From contig NZ_JAGOBJ010000003.1 in assembly GCF_017983445.1 (NCBI RefSeq), positions 62,001 through 126,000 on the forward strand: 64,000 nucleotides of DNA, in the 5' to 3' direction. The position numbers and the translations under genes were made by a program. The notes under the pieces were generated by a model that had not been told where the DNA came from, did no database searches, and saw nothing but the letters and a program-made list of their open reading frames with translations. This document shows, piece after piece, positions 1 to 11,306 of the stretch (its first letter is position 1; the number at the start of each line of letters is the position of its first letter). The DNA is from Halomonas sp. (GTDB lineage: Bacteria; Pseudomonadota; Gammaproteobacteria; Pseudomonadales; Halomonadaceae).

Positions 1-411
1 ATTGTCCGCGCTGATAATGAAGAGGTCTCCTCACTTGAAGACCTTCAGGATCTGACTATTGGCACCAAGATCGGCTCCACCAGCTACGACTTCCTGCAAC
101 AGGAATTGGGTGAAAACGCCGACATCACGCCTTACCCTGGCACTGCTGACATGTATATGGCCCTACTGGGACGTAATGTCGACGCTGTGCTTTATGACTC
201 CCCCAACGTTGCCTACTTCTCGCAGACCCGCGGTGAAGGCCGTACCAAAGTCGTTGGCCCGCTTTATGAAGGCCAACAGTACGGCATCGTTTTCCATAAG
301 GGCAGTGAATGGGTAGAGCCTGCCAATGAAGCGCTTGCCGCCATGCGTGAAGACGGCACCTACGACGAAATCTACGCCAAGTGGTTCGGCGAAGCACCCA
401 GCGAAGACTAA
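1..411 (+). CDS. Polar amino-acid ABC transporter, periplasmic substrate-binding protein (C-terminal part)
   Basis: Only the last 136 residues are in the window; the reading frame is open from base 1, so the gene begins upstream. The visible part has the second-lobe features of the SBP_bac_3 family: a GTKIGST stretch near residue 21, then segments typical of lysine/arginine/ornithine or glutamine binding proteins, ending in the usual [16 protein letters not shown] tail. Family members capture an amino acid in the periplasm and hand it to the membrane permease. The permease and ATPase genes follow on the same strand, so this is the binding component of that transporter. The substrate cannot be read from this fragment. 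Confidence 0.93.
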   Translation: MVRADNEEVSSLEDLQDLTIGTKIGSTSYDFLQQELGENADITPYPGTADMYMALLGRNVDAVLYDSPNVAYFSQTRGEGRTKVVGPLYEGQQYGIVFHKGSEWVEPANEALAAMREDGTYDEIYAKWFGEAPSED

Positions 412-516
412 GCGGGCTGCCAATCGCATTTGTAATCACTCATCACAGGGCCGGGCGGCCATTTCCCCCGGCCCTGTGCCGTTGTAATGTCGCTTTTTCC
501 TTTTTGGAGATAACGC

Positions 517-1188
517 GTGGACTTCGATTTTCAGTTTGATTGGTCGGCAGCGTTTGCGTCGATCCCCTACCTGCTACCCGGCATCCCCTGGACACTTCTT
601 ATTTCGTTTGGCGGTCTAGCGTTTGGCTTTTTTATCGGCATTTTCTTTGGCCTGCTGCGGATTAGCCCGATCCGCTGGCTACGCTGGCTTGCTATTTGTT
701 ATATAGAAATATTTCGCGGCACGCCTATTCTCGTGCAGGTGCTATTTATCTTTTACGGTCTTCCCCAACTGCTGGGTAGCCCCATCAATGCACTGGTCGC
801 GGGTATCGCGGCGATTGCGGTCAACTCAGGCGCCTACATTTCAGAAATCGTGCGCGGCGGTGTGCAGTCGATTGAGCGCGGCCAGCGTGAAGCCTCGCTG
901 TCGCTCGGGCTTTCCCGCACTCAGGCGTTTCGCTACGTGATCTGGCCGCAGGCGTTTCGCCGCATGATTCCGCCTCTGGGCAATCAGGGCATCATCAGTA
1001 TCAAGGATACATCACTGTTCTCCGTAATCGGGGTAGGCGAGCTGGTGCGTCAGGGACAGATCTATATTGCCACGACGTTTACCGCCCTTGAGGTCTACTT
1101 TATGGTCGCGCTGATGTATCTGGCGATCACCTGGACCCTTTCCATTATTCTGCGCCAGCTTGAGAGCCGCGGCATTGCCGGCCAATAA
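517..1188 (+). CDS. Polar amino-acid ABC transporter permease (HisM/GlnP family)
   Basis: A 223-residue inner-membrane protein with about five hydrophobic spans and the EAA loop of the family ([20 protein letters not shown], about residues 127-146), which contacts the ATPase. An [11 protein letters not shown] motif near residue 64 is a hallmark of polar amino-acid permeases. The start is GTG at 517, with GGAG about nine bases upstream. Only one permease gene is seen, so the channel is probably a homodimer. It lies between the binding-protein and ATPase genes in one operon. Confidence 0.95.
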   Translation: MDFDFQFDWSAAFASIPYLLPGIPWTLLISFGGLAFGFFIGIFFGLLRISPIRWLRWLAICYIEIFRGTPILVQVLFIFYGLPQLLGSPINALVAGIAAIAVNSGAYISEIVRGGVQSIERGQREASLSLGLSRTQAFRYVIWPQAFRRMIPPLGNQGIISIKDTSLFSVIGVGELVRQGQIYIATTFTALEVYFMVALMYLAITWTLSIILRQLESRGIAGQ

Positions 1189-1199
1189 GGACACGTACA

Positions 1200-1970
1200 A
1201 TGACCGATACAATGTCACCTACAGTGCAACCAATTGTGCGTATGCAGAAGCTGAACAAACACTTTGGCAGCCTGCATGTATTAAATGATATTGACCTTGA
1301 GATTATTCCTGGCGAAGTCGTTGTGGTGATTGGCGCCAGCGGGTCAGGTAAATCAACGCTGATTCGCTGTATTAACGGCCTGGAAGAGTTTCAATCCGGC
1401 ACGTTAAGCGTTGATGGCAATACGCTAAAACCCGACGGTAAAAGCAGTAAAGCGCTGCAAACCATCCGTACCGAGGTCGGCATGGTTTTCCAGCAGTTCA
1501 ATCTGTTTCCTCATCTAAGCGTTATCGACAATATCACCCTAGCGCCGATGAAAGTACGCGGCTGGAGCCGAAGCGATGCAGTGGCAACCGCAAAACGCCT
1601 GCTTGAGCGGGTGGGTATTGCCGATCAGGCCGATAAATATCCCAGTCAGCTCTCAGGCGGCCAGCAGCAGCGCGTAGCGCTTGCACGGGCCTTGGCCATG
1701 GAACCCCGGCTCATGCTGTTTGACGAGCCTACCTCAGCGCTTGACCCCGAAATGATTGGTGAAGTACTCGATGCCATGCGCGAGCTTGCCAAAGAAGGCA
1801 TGACCATGGTGATTGTTACCCATGAAATGGGCTTTGCACGTGAAGTGGCTGACCGGATTATCTTTATCCATAAAGGCGTTATTGCAGAACAGGGAACGCC
1901 CCAACAGCTCTTTGATGCACCTCAGCATGAACGAACCCAATCGTTTCTTGCCCGGGTGCTCAAGCACTAA
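1200..1970 (+). CDS. Polar amino-acid ABC transporter ATP-binding protein (GlnQ/HisP-like)
   Basis: A 256-residue ABC ATPase with Walker [10 protein letters not shown] (about residues 44-52), Q-loop region [11 protein letters not shown], signature LSGGQQQR, Walker B LMLFDEP and switch histidine in VTHEMGF. It follows the permease by 11 bases and powers amino-acid import as a homodimer on the cytoplasmic face. Its N terminus is about 12 residues longer than E. coli GlnQ; a downstream start cannot be excluded, but an AAGGA sequence precedes the ATG at 1200. A strong terminator lies 34 bases after the stop and ends the operon. Confidence 0.96.
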   Translation: MTDTMSPTVQPIVRMQKLNKHFGSLHVLNDIDLEIIPGEVVVVIGASGSGKSTLIRCINGLEEFQSGTLSVDGNTLKPDGKSSKALQTIRTEVGMVFQQFNLFPHLSVIDNITLAPMKVRGWSRSDAVATAKRLLERVGIADQADKYPSQLSGGQQQRVALARALAMEPRLMLFDEPTSALDPEMIGEVLDAMRELAKEGMTMVIVTHEMGFAREVADRIIFIHKGVIAEQGTPQQLFDAPQHERTQSFLARVLKH

Positions 1971-2004
1971 ATCTGAGTAAATTGTCGTTTCAACCGTGCT
2001 TTTT

Positions 2005-2036
2005 AATGGCCTGTCCTTGTGACAGGCCATTTTTTT
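2005..2036 (+). terminator. Rho-independent terminator of the amino-acid transporter operon
   Basis: A perfect 11-bp stem (2005-2015 with 2021-2031) with a five-base loop runs straight into seven consecutive T residues (2030-2036). It sits just after the ATPase gene and insulates the transporter operon from the origin-like region. Confidence 0.92.
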
Positions 2037-2460
2037 GCCCTGTGGATAAACTTTTTATTTTTATTATCTTCATGCCGCTGAAACGCTGGCAGACAGCGTT
2101 TCTCAGCGCTTTATCATGTCGTTGAGTGACATGTTCACAGGTGCAGTAACAAGCCCGGTATGGGTAGGTGGATAACCCGTGTTTTTAGCGGGCTGTGGGT
2201 AAGTAGCTATTTCATCCACAGGCGAGACACCGCTTCTGCTCAAGCAATACGCTGCTTAACCACGTAAAGGTCAACATTTTAACATTATGATATTAATAAG
2301 TATAAATGAGTTATACACAGAAACTGTCCACACCAGTAGTTACAACATTAACAGAACTTCTCTTATTTTATTTTTATGTTGTTATTAATAGAGGTCAGTT
2401 ATTGAATTGAGGGTGTGGAAAAACCTGACGGTTACCCACAGGGGGTTTATACTGCCCGGC
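2036..2460. other. oriC: Probable chromosomal replication origin (oriC) beside mnmG
   Basis: This gene-free stretch carries a dense set of sites matching the DnaA box TTWTNCACA. A perfect TTATCCACA lies on the minus strand at 2041-2049, TTATACACA at 2311-2319 (+), and a consensus-compatible site at 2414-2422 (-). One-mismatch copies occur at 2167-2175 (-), 2194-2202 (-), 2212-2220 (+) and 2432-2440 (+). Between them are AT-rich blocks at about 2271-2315 and 2340-2400 that could act as the unwinding element. Location next to mnmG, rsmG and parAB is the classical neighbourhood of bacterial origins. dnaA itself is not in the window. Function is inferred from sites and context. Confidence 0.8.
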
Positions 2461-2544
2461 TTATTGAACTACCGTGGCTATGTCTGAAAAACTGACGGCA
2501 TTGATCACATCATTCGTGCCAACAGGCGCAAGACGAGGTGTCTC

Positions 2545-4449
2545 TTGAATTACCCCGACCGCTTTGACGTGATTGTCATCGGCGGTGGCCATGCGGGAAC
2601 CGAAGCCGCATTGGCCTCTGCTCGTATGGGCTGTCAGACCCTGCTGCTTACTCACAACATCGAGACCCTGGGTCAGATGTCGTGTAACCCTGCCATTGGC
2701 GGCATTGGCAAAAGCCATCTGGTCAAAGAAATTGATGCGCTAGGTGGGGCGATGGGGATTGCCACAGATTTGGGCGGTATTCAGTTTCGAGTGCTTAACG
2801 CTCGAAAAGGGCCTGCAGTGCGTGCCACACGTGCTCAAGCAGATCGCATACGTTACAAGGCGGCGATCCGCGGCATGCTGGAAAACCAGCCAAATTTGAC
2901 GATTTTTCAGCAAGCCGCTGGCGATCTGGTTGTGGATAACGACACGGTACGTGGCGTTGTCACCGAGACCGGGATTCATTTTTATGCTGAATCGGTAGTG
3001 CTATCCACCGGGACCTTTTTAGGCGGTGTGATTCATATTGGTTTGGATCAGAGCCGCGGCGGTCGGGCGGGTGATCCGCCCTCAAACGCTCTGGCCGAGC
3101 GCCTGCGCGCTTTACCGTTTCGCGTTGATCGGTTAAAAACCGGTACACCACCACGTATTGACGCCAAAAGCGTGGATTTTTCTCAGCTCGAGGAGCAGCC
3201 GGGCGATACGCCAACGCCGGTCATGTCCTATCTTGGTTCGAGGGACATGCACCCTCAGCAGGTCAGTTGTCATATTGCGCATACCAATGAGCGCACTCAT
3301 GAAATCATTTTATCGAACCTTGACCGCTCGCCCATGTATTCCGGCGTGATCGAAGGGGTTGGTCCGCGCTACTGCCCGTCGATTGAAGACAAGGTTCACC
3401 GCTTTGCCGATAAATCCAGCCATCAGGTATTTATTGAACCGGAAGGCCTGGACACTCACGAGCTCTACCCCAACGGTATCTCGACCTCGCTTCCGTTTGA
3501 TGTACAGCTGCAGGTGGTTCGCTCGATCAAAGGCTTGGAAAATGCGCATATTACGCGCCCTGGCTACGCCATCGAGTACGATTTCTTCGATCCGCGAGAC
3601 CTGAAACACTCGCTGGAAACCAAATTTATCCACAACCTGTTTTTTGCCGGTCAGATTAATGGCACGACGGGTTATGAAGAAGCGGGTGCTCAAGGGCTTC
3701 TTGCCGGGCTAAACGCCGCGCGCCGTGCCAAACAGTTGGAAGCCTGGTACCCACGCCGCGACGAAGCGTACCTTGGCGTTCTGGTGGATGATTTGATCAC
3801 CATGGGTACCAAAGAGCCCTATCGCATGTTTACCTCGCGGGCGGAATATCGCTTGCTGCTACGTGAAGACAACGCCGATTTACGTCTGACGGAAAAAGGC
3901 CGCGAACTCGGCTTGGTCGACGACACGCGTTGGAGCGCGTTTAGTCAAAAGCGTGAAGCCATTGAGCTGGAAACGGCTCGCTTAGCCAGCACCTGGGTAC
4001 AGCCAAGCAGCCCGGCTGCGGCAAAAATCGCCGAAAAAACCGGCAAGCCGCTCTCGCGTGAGTATCGTTTGAGCGATCTTCTCAAACGCCCAGAGCTGAA
4101 TTACGCGGATCTGGCCGATCTGCCGGGCCTGGAAAATGCGCTTATTCATGATGAATCTGTAGCCGAGCAGGTGCAGATTCAGGCGAAGTACGATGGCTAT
4201 ATCGGACGCCAGCAAGACGAGATTGATAAGCTTAAACGCCACGAAGCAATGCCGCTGCCAGCTGATCTGGATTATCAGCGGGTGGAAGGGCTTTCCAACG
4301 AGATTCGCCAAAAGCTGACCGACGTTCGGCCTGAGACGCTGGCCCAGGCGGCGCGTATTTCCGGCGTAACGCCAGCGGCCGTCTCCATCTTGCTGGTGCA
4401 TCTTAAAAAGCGTCGCCTCATAGCATCACCCGAGGTAGCTAACGGATGA
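2545..4449 (+). CDS. mnmG: tRNA uridine-5-carboxymethylaminomethyl modification enzyme MnmG (GidA)
   Basis: A 634-residue protein collinear with E. coli MnmG (629). With MnmE it installs the carboxymethylaminomethyl group on the wobble uridine of several tRNAs, using FAD. An N-terminal FAD-binding GGGHAG lies at residues 13-18; the family blocks [24 protein letters not shown] and YEEAGAQG and the conserved C-terminal domain are all present. The start is TTG at 2545, supported by GAGG about eight bases upstream and by alignment of the N terminus to the family. Its last four bases overlap rsmG (ATGA), indicating coupled translation. Confidence 0.98.
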   Translation: MNYPDRFDVIVIGGGHAGTEAALASARMGCQTLLLTHNIETLGQMSCNPAIGGIGKSHLVKEIDALGGAMGIATDLGGIQFRVLNARKGPAVRATRAQADRIRYKAAIRGMLENQPNLTIFQQAAGDLVVDNDTVRGVVTETGIHFYAESVVLSTGTFLGGVIHIGLDQSRGGRAGDPPSNALAERLRALPFRVDRLKTGTPPRIDAKSVDFSQLEEQPGDTPTPVMSYLGSRDMHPQQVSCHIAHTNERTHEIILSNLDRSPMYSGVIEGVGPRYCPSIEDKVHRFADKSSHQVFIEPEGLDTHELYPNGISTSLPFDVQLQVVRSIKGLENAHITRPGYAIEYDFFDPRDLKHSLETKFIHNLFFAGQINGTTGYEEAGAQGLLAGLNAARRAKQLEAWYPRRDEAYLGVLVDDLITMGTKEPYRMFTSRAEYRLLLREDNADLRLTEKGRELGLVDDTRWSAFSQKREAIELETARLASTWVQPSSPAAAKIAEKTGKPLSREYRLSDLLKRPELNYADLADLPGLENALIHDESVAEQVQIQAKYDGYIGRQQDEIDKLKRHEAMPLPADLDYQRVEGLSNEIRQKLTDVRPETLAQAARISGVTPAAVSILLVHLKKRRLIASPEVANG

Positions 4450-5126
4450 GTGGGTTAACGGGGTTGTTGAATAGCCTGCCGTCAAGCGCAGCCAAACGGT
4501 TAGACGATGGGTTGGCACAGCTTGGTCTAACCATCACGACGCACCAGCGCGAGCAGCTGTTGGGGTTTGTCGCGCTATTGCACAAGTGGAACAAGGCTTA
4601 TAACCTCACGGCAGTCCGTGAGGTTGACGAGATGGTTTCGCGTCACGTGCTGGATAGCGCCGCCGTAGCACCCTATGTACAGGGCCCGACGCTGCTTGAC
4701 GTTGGTGCTGGGCCTGGCCTGCCGGGTATCGTATTGGCCATTCTTAATCCGGCCTTAGCGGTTACCCTGGTGGACAGCAATGGCAAAAAAGTCCGTTTTC
4801 AGCGCCAGGCCATCATGGAGCTTGGCCTGACAAACGTGACCGCAAGCCAGGCGCGGGTGGAGCAGTTTAAAGACCAAGCGTTTGATCAGGTGATTTCCCG
4901 GGCGTTTGCAAGCTTAGTAGACTTCGTGACATTGACCCGCGAATTGCCTGCCGCGAATGGGCAGTGGCTGGCCATGAAAGGCCCCGGCGCGGACGACGAA
5001 CTGCGAGAACTACCCAGCGGGATTCGGTTGCAATCGCGCCATCTGCTGAAAGTCCCTTTTGAAACGGCCGAGCGACAGTTGTTGCTTCTGAACGTAGATT
5101 CTGAACCCCAGGAAGGAGTTGAGTAA
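4446..5126 (+). CDS. rsmG: 16S rRNA (guanine-527-N7)-methyltransferase RsmG (GidB)
   Basis: A 226-residue SAM-dependent methyltransferase; family members methylate G527 of 16S rRNA, and loss causes low-level streptomycin resistance. The SAM-binding motif [10 protein letters not shown] is at residues 85-94, followed by [10 protein letters not shown]. The RHVLDSAA segment before it is typical of RsmG. The start overlaps the mnmG stop by four bases, and the stop is directly adjacent to the parA start, so the four genes mnmG-rsmG-parA-parB look co-transcribed. Confidence 0.97.
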   Translation: MSGLTGLLNSLPSSAAKRLDDGLAQLGLTITTHQREQLLGFVALLHKWNKAYNLTAVREVDEMVSRHVLDSAAVAPYVQGPTLLDVGAGPGLPGIVLAILNPALAVTLVDSNGKKVRFQRQAIMELGLTNVTASQARVEQFKDQAFDQVISRAFASLVDFVTLTRELPAANGQWLAMKGPGADDELRELPSGIRLQSRHLLKVPFETAERQLLLLNVDSEPQEGVE

Positions 5127-5894
5127 GTGAGCCAGATCATTGCCCTGACCAACCAAAAAGGCGGCGTGGGCAAGACCACCTCGGCCGTTAACCTGGCTGC
5201 CAGTCTTGCAGCACTTGATCGTCGGGTGCTGTTGGTGGATCTTGATCCGCAAGGTCACGCCAGTATGGGCAGTGGTATCGATAAGCACGAACTCGATAAA
5301 AGCGTCCTGGATGTCCTGCTGGGTGAAGCGACGGCTACCGATACTATCGTGCGGCAACTGCCGGTTCACTATGATGTTCTACCCGGAAACGGCGATCTGA
5401 CCGCGGCGGAAGTCGAACTGCTGGATCTGGATAAGCGCGAAAGCTGCCTTACCACGGCACTGGCTTCAGTGGCCGATCATTACGATGTGGTGCTGATTGA
5501 CTGCCCGCCTTCGCTGAACATGCTTACCGTCAATGCACTTACGGCGGCGGATAGCGTGCTGATTCCGCTCCAGTGTGAGTTCTATGCCTTGGAAGGCCTC
5601 TCGGCGCTGCTGGATACCGTTGAGCAGATCAAGCAAAGCGTAAACCCTGACTTGGCGGTCGCTGGCATATTGCGCACCATGTACGATAAGCGCACAAGCC
5701 TAACGCGGGAAGTGGATAAGCAACTGCGTGATTTTTTTGGCGATGCGCTGCTTAAAACGACGATCCCGCGCAATGTGAAGGTGGCTGAAGCTCCAAGTCA
5801 TGGGGTGCCCGTCACCCAATATGCCCGCTTTTCACGGGGCAGCCAGGCGTACCGCGTACTGGCAAAAGAAATGATTCGTCGGTTATCGCTATAA
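5127..5894 (+). CDS. parA: Chromosome-partitioning ATPase ParA (Soj)
   Basis: A 255-residue deviant Walker-A ATPase with KGGVGKTT at residues 11-18, the VDLDPQGHAS switch region and VLIDCPPSL Walker B. ParA binds DNA non-specifically when ATP-loaded and moves ParB-bound origin regions apart. The start is GTG immediately after the rsmG stop, with a strong GGAAGGAG ribosome-binding site at 5111-5118 inside the rsmG 3' end. Placement beside the candidate origin fits its role. Confidence 0.97.
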   Translation: MSQIIALTNQKGGVGKTTSAVNLAASLAALDRRVLLVDLDPQGHASMGSGIDKHELDKSVLDVLLGEATATDTIVRQLPVHYDVLPGNGDLTAAEVELLDLDKRESCLTTALASVADHYDVVLIDCPPSLNMLTVNALTAADSVLIPLQCEFYALEGLSALLDTVEQIKQSVNPDLAVAGILRTMYDKRTSLTREVDKQLRDFFGDALLKTTIPRNVKVAEAPSHGVPVTQYARFSRGSQAYRVLAKEMIRRLSL

Positions 5895-5921
5895 CGTATT
5901 GATAAGTACGAGGGAAAGCGA

Positions 5922-6851
5922 ATGACGCGTAAACGCGCGCTAGGACGTGGCCTGGATGCCCTAATTGGTGCGGGCGCCCGTCGCCGTGACAGTTTAGAAC
6001 TTACCGGAGGCTCCACTTTAGAGGCTCAGGACGATATTACTTTTGTGGCTGCTACCACAGAAGTAGCGCCTGAGCGTTTGGAGCGACTGCCGCTTGGCCA
6101 GCTAACGCGCGGCAAATACCAGCCGCGGCGGGATATTCAGCCAGAAGCGCTTGAAGAGCTAGCCGATTCCATTCGTGCCCAAGGCGTAATGCAGCCCATT
6201 GTGGTGCGTCCAATCGGCGAAAACCGTTATGAAATCATTGCCGGTGAGCGGCGTTGGCGCGCCGCTCAGCTAGCCGAACTTGATGTGATCCCCGCGGTTA
6301 TTCGTGAGGTGAGCGATGAAGTGGCACTGGCGCTGGCACTTATCGAAAACATTCAGCGTGAAAACCTTAATGCGATTGAGGAAGCGCTGGCGCTTAAACG
6401 CCTGGGTGATGAGTTCGAACTAACGCAACAGCAAATTGCCGACGCGGTTGGCAAGTCACGCACTCAGGTAGCTAACCTGTTACGTCTGCTGGCGCTGGAT
6501 GGCGAAGTACAAACTCTGCTCGAGCGCGGTGACCTGGATATGGGCCACGCCCGCGCGCTGCTTTCCTTGACCAGTGCCCAGCAGCGCCAGGTTGCTCATG
6601 AAGTGGTGAATAACGACCTGACCGTAAGGGCAACTGAAGCGCTGGTTAAAAAAGTCCAAGCCAGCCAAAGTGTTCCTAAAACGCCTAGCCGCCCCAACAA
6701 GACGTCTGACGTTGCGCGTCTGGAGACTCAGCTAGGCGAATTACTCGGTGCACCGGTATCCATTGATCACGGCAATAAAGGTAAAGGCAAGGTGACCATT
6801 CGCTATACAAGTCTTGATGAGCTGGATGGAATTCTGGCGCATATTAAGTAG
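5922..6851 (+). CDS. parB: Chromosome-partitioning protein ParB (Spo0J)
   Basis: A 309-residue ParB. The N-terminal RALGRGLDALIG contacts ParA, the CTPase/ParB box GERRWRAA lies at residues 108-115, and a helix-turn-helix that reads parS spans about residues 167-188. A C-terminal dimerisation domain ends the protein. It follows parA by 27 bases, with AGGGAAAG upstream of the ATG. No canonical parS 16-mer was found by eye in the window. Confidence 0.97.
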   Translation: MTRKRALGRGLDALIGAGARRRDSLELTGGSTLEAQDDITFVAATTEVAPERLERLPLGQLTRGKYQPRRDIQPEALEELADSIRAQGVMQPIVVRPIGENRYEIIAGERRWRAAQLAELDVIPAVIREVSDEVALALALIENIQRENLNAIEEALALKRLGDEFELTQQQIADAVGKSRTQVANLLRLLALDGEVQTLLERGDLDMGHARALLSLTSAQQRQVAHEVVNNDLTVRATEALVKKVQASQSVPKTPSRPNKTSDVARLETQLGELLGAPVSIDHGNKGKGKVTIRYTSLDELDGILAHIK

Positions 6852-6955
6852 CAGGATAAATAGCAGGCTTATTAAAGAAAGCGTCTAAAATCGGCTATTT
6901 TTCACCCTTTGGTAGCAAGTCTGTGCCCAAACGCGTTAAATACGCGCAACTTCGG

Positions 6956-6984
6956 TTGAAGGTGTGATAGCGCTTCCCTATAAT
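6956..6984 (+). promoter_or_regulatory. Sigma-70 promoter of the ATP synthase operon
   Basis: A near-consensus promoter: TTGAAG at 6956-6961 and a perfect TATAAT at 6979-6984, separated by 17 bases. It is in the intergenic region between parB and atpI, about 65 bases before the atpI start. Confidence 0.8.
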
Positions 6985-7050
6985 CGCGCAAGATTTGTGC
7001 AGGTTGCTTAGAACATTCTGGGTAACCGTTCGCTAGCAGGGTGCTGGGCA

Positions 7051-7449
7051 ATGGTACAACGTGTTGAAACCCAGCGACGGAAGGCTTACGTCATCCGGCT
7101 TACTACCGCACAGCTTATGGTAGCGCTTGCCGGAATATTGTTGGCTTACCCAGTAGCGCGCATGCCGGGTGTATTCTCCGTAGCATTAGGCGTTTTGGTG
7201 GCCCTGCTACCCCAGGCTTTTTTTATACAGCGAATGGGCATCTTGCACAGCAAGCGAACATCGCGAAGCGCTGTTCATTTATTTCGTGCCGAAGCAGGCA
7301 AGTTTGGTTTGACGGTGGCACTGTTTAGCGCAGTGTTCGTGGTAGCGCCCCCCTCAAACCCCGCTTTCTTCTTTAGTGCTTATGTGGCGGTTGTTCTGAT
7401 GCATGGGTTAACCCCGTTGTTTATGCGCAGGCATCGCACACTTGATTGA
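7051..7449 (+). CDS. atpI: ATP synthase accessory protein AtpI
   Basis: A 132-residue hydrophobic protein with about four predicted membrane spans, in the standard AtpI position ahead of atpB. AtpI proteins aid assembly or stability of the c-ring and are poorly conserved in sequence. The N terminus carries a basic segment (QRRKAYVIR) before the first span, as in gammaproteobacterial AtpI. The assignment rests on size, topology and operon position. Confidence 0.88.
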   Translation: MVQRVETQRRKAYVIRLTTAQLMVALAGILLAYPVARMPGVFSVALGVLVALLPQAFFIQRMGILHSKRTSRSAVHLFRAEAGKFGLTVALFSAVFVVAPPSNPAFFFSAYVAVVLMHGLTPLFMRRHRTLD

Positions 7450-8584
<1,135 letters not shown>

Positions 8585-8661
8585 TGATAGCTTTACCGGG
8601 CGGTTAACCGCTCGGTTCTGTTTGAATCCGGTCGCCACGAACTTGTCAGAGGTACATCCCT

Positions 8662-9132
8662 GTGAATATCAACATGACGCTTATCGGGCAGACGATCGCC
8701 TTCGCGATCTTTGTCTGGTTTTGCATAAAGTACGTGTGGCCTCCGATCAGCAACGCGCTTAACGAGCGTCAGAAAAAAATTGCTGATGGCTTGGATGCAG
8801 CCAGCCGTGCTACCCGTGATCTTGAGCTGGCTCAAGAGCGGGCAGAACAGACGCTGCGTGAGAGCAAGGAACAAGCTTCTCAGATTCTTGAACAGGCCAA
8901 CAAGCGCTCTGCTCAGATGATTGAAGAAGCCCGCGAGCAGGCCCGCGCTGAAGGCGAGCGCCTAACGGCGAACGCACGTTCTGAGATCGAGCTAGAAGTG
9001 AACCGCGCGAAAGAAGAGCTGCGTGCCCAGGTGTCTCATCTGGCAATCGTAGGCGCTGAGCGTGTTCTAGAAGCCTCTGTCGACGAGAAAGCGCATCGCG
9101 AGCTGCTTGATAAGCTAGCCGCTGAACTGTAA
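8662..9132 (+). CDS. atpF: F1Fo ATP synthase subunit b
   Basis: A 156-residue peripheral-stalk subunit: one N-terminal membrane anchor (about residues 5-26) followed by a long charged coiled coil. Start chosen at GTG 8662, with AGAGG nine bases upstream; the ATG four codons later is badly spaced. The end is 11 bases before atpH. Confidence 0.96.
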   Translation: MNINMTLIGQTIAFAIFVWFCIKYVWPPISNALNERQKKIADGLDAASRATRDLELAQERAEQTLRESKEQASQILEQANKRSAQMIEEAREQARAEGERLTANARSEIELEVNRAKEELRAQVSHLAIVGAERVLEASVDEKAHRELLDKLAAEL

Positions 9133-9143
9133 GGAGGTGAATC

Positions 9144-9680
9144 ATGGCGGAATTACTTACCGTCGCTCGTCCTTACGCTAAGGCGGCGTTTGAACACGCA
9201 CGTGATAATGACGCGCTTGACAGCTGGTCACAGGCGTTGGGTTTTCTAGGCGCCGCTGTAGCTGATAGCAACGTTCGTCGTCTGCTGAGCAGTCCGAAAG
9301 TCGAGAACGAAAAGAAAGTTGCTCTGCTGGTGGATCTATTTCCAGAACAGCAAAGTGATACGTTAACTCGTTTTTTGGACGCTTTGGCCGACCAGGGTCG
9401 CTTGATGTCACTGGCCTCAATTGCTGAGCAGTTCGAGCGCTTACGCGCTGAACATGAGCAGCGTGTTGAGGTAATGGTAACGTCAGCCTATAAGCTGACG
9501 GCCGCACAGCAGACCAAGCTCGCAAACGCGCTCAAGAAACGTCTGAATCGCGAAATCTCCATTACTACTCAGGTAGACAAGTCGCTTATTGGCGGTGTCA
9601 TCCTGCGTGCCGGTGATACCGTCATTGACGGTTCGGTGCGTGGTCGATTGAACCGCCTTTCCGAAGCGCTGACCGCTTGA
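9144..9680 (+). CDS. atpH: F1Fo ATP synthase subunit delta
   Basis: A 178-residue OSCP/delta subunit that links the b stalk to the top of the F1 alpha ring. It has the family N-terminal [14 protein letters not shown] and C-terminal [24 protein letters not shown] strong AAGGAGGTGA ribosome-binding site lies directly upstream. Confidence 0.97.
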   Translation: MAELLTVARPYAKAAFEHARDNDALDSWSQALGFLGAAVADSNVRRLLSSPKVENEKKVALLVDLFPEQQSDTLTRFLDALADQGRLMSLASIAEQFERLRAEHEQRVEVMVTSAYKLTAAQQTKLANALKKRLNREISITTQVDKSLIGGVILRAGDTVIDGSVRGRLNRLSEALTA

Positions 9681-9696
9681 GTCTGAGGGACATGGC

Positions 9697-11241
9697 ATGC
9701 AGCAACTGAATCCTTCCGAGATCAGCGACATCATCAAGCAGCGTATTGAAAAGCTTGACGTCGCATCTGAAGCCCGTAATCAGGGCACCATTGTTAGCGT
9801 TTCCGACGGTATCGTGAAAATTCACGGCCTCGAAGACGCAATGTTTGGTGAGATGATTGAATTTCCTAACAGCGTCTTTGGCATGGTACTTAACCTGGAG
9901 CGCGACTCCGTAGGTGCCGTTGTCCTGGGCGACTACCTGCTGCTTGAAGAAGGTATGACCGCGAAATGCACCGGTCGTATTCTTGAAGTGCCGGTAGGTC
10001 CTGAGCTGATTGGCCGCGTTGTCGATGCGTTGGGTAACCCCATCGACGGCAAAGGCGACATCAATGCCAAAATGACCGACGCCGTAGAAAAAGTGGCGCC
10101 GGGCGTTATTACCCGTCAGTCGGTTGATGAGCCGATTCAAACGGGTCTGAAATCTATCGATGCCATGGTGCCAATTGGTCGTGGTCAGCGTGAGCTGATC
10201 ATCGGTGACCGTCAGATTGGTAAATCGGCCATTGCTATCGATGCGATTATCAACCAGAAAGGCAAGGGTGTTACTTGTGTTTATGTGGCGATCGGTCAGA
10301 AGCAGTCGACCATTGCCAACATCGTGCGCAAACTCGAAGAGCACGGCGCGATGGAACATACCATCGTTGTCGCTGCTGGTGCTGCCGATCCGGCACCCAT
10401 GCAGTTCCTCTCCGCGTATTCCGGTTGCACCATGGGTGAGTACTTCCGTGACCGTGGCGAAGACGCGATGATCGTCTATGACGATCTCTCAAAGCAAGCT
10501 GTGGCTTACCGTCAGGTATCCCTGCTGCTGCGTCGTCCGCCGGGTCGTGAAGCCTATCCGGGTGACGTATTCTATCTCCACTCGCGTCTTTTGGAGCGTG
10601 CGGCACGCGTCAACGTCGACTACGTCGAGAAGTTCACCAATGGTGAAGTGACAGGTAAGACCGGTTCATTGACCGCGCTGCCGATCATCGAAACCCAGGG
10701 TGGCGACGTGTCTGCGTTCGTTCCGACCAACGTGATCTCGATCACCGATGGCCAGATCTTCCTGGAAACCAACCTGTTCAACTCCGGTGTTCGTCCGGCG
10801 ATTAACGCAGGTCTGTCGGTTTCCCGTGTTGGTGGTGCAGCGCAGACCAAGATCATCAAGAAGCTGGGTGGTAGCGTACGTCTGGCCCTGGCTCAGTATC
10901 GTGAACTGGCGGCGTTCTCGCAGTTTGCTTCTGACCTTGATGAAGCCACGCGCAAGCAGCTTGAGCACGGTCAGCGTGTTACCGAGCTGATGAAACAGAA
11001 CCAGTACTCGCCGATGTCTGTGGCAGAAATGGCTCTCTCGCTGTATGCCGCCAATGAAGGCTACCTGGATGACGTGAGCGTCGACAAGGTGCTGGACTTC
11101 GAACGTGCCCTGCACGGTTATATGAAGTCTGAGCATGGCGATCTGCTCGACAAGATCAACCAGACCGGCGACTACAACGACGAGATTAAAGACGGCATGA
11201 AGTCGGGTCTCGAGAAGTTCAAGGCGACTCAGAGCTGGTAA
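9697..11241 (+). CDS. atpA: F1Fo ATP synthase subunit alpha
   Basis: A 514-residue alpha subunit, full length and collinear with the E. coli protein (513). The nucleotide-binding P-loop reads GDRQIGKS at residues 170-177, where most bacteria have GDRQTGKT; it still satisfies GxxxxGK[ST]. The arginine-bearing GGAAQTK segment and C-terminal FKATQSW are conserved. Alpha subunits bind nucleotide non-catalytically and form the hexamer with beta. Confidence 0.98.
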   Translation: MQQLNPSEISDIIKQRIEKLDVASEARNQGTIVSVSDGIVKIHGLEDAMFGEMIEFPNSVFGMVLNLERDSVGAVVLGDYLLLEEGMTAKCTGRILEVPVGPELIGRVVDALGNPIDGKGDINAKMTDAVEKVAPGVITRQSVDEPIQTGLKSIDAMVPIGRGQRELIIGDRQIGKSAIAIDAIINQKGKGVTCVYVAIGQKQSTIANIVRKLEEHGAMEHTIVVAAGAADPAPMQFLSAYSGCTMGEYFRDRGEDAMIVYDDLSKQAVAYRQVSLLLRRPPGREAYPGDVFYLHSRLLERAARVNVDYVEKFTNGEVTGKTGSLTALPIIETQGGDVSAFVPTNVISITDGQIFLETNLFNSGVRPAINAGLSVSRVGGAAQTKIIKKLGGSVRLALAQYRELAAFSQFASDLDEATRKQLEHGQRVTELMKQNQYSPMSVAEMALSLYAANEGYLDDVSVDKVLDFERALHGYMKSEHGDLLDKINQTGDYNDEIKDGMKSGLEKFKATQSW

Positions 11242-11306
11242 TGTCTGGCCCGCCTGCGGGCGGGCTTGCCTACTTTCTGAGAGCCACGAACGAAGGGTAG
11301 ATCGCT

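Noticed and set aside
1-7000. parS sites near parAB
   Set aside because: Several CACGTG cores were seen (for example near 1846 and 4639), but none matched the 16-base parS palindrome well enough. A full pattern search is needed to exclude a degenerate site.
9622-10359. A 245-codon minus-strand frame over the start of atpA
   Set aside because: Antisense to atpA; no motif or ribosome-binding site, and the sense gene is certain.
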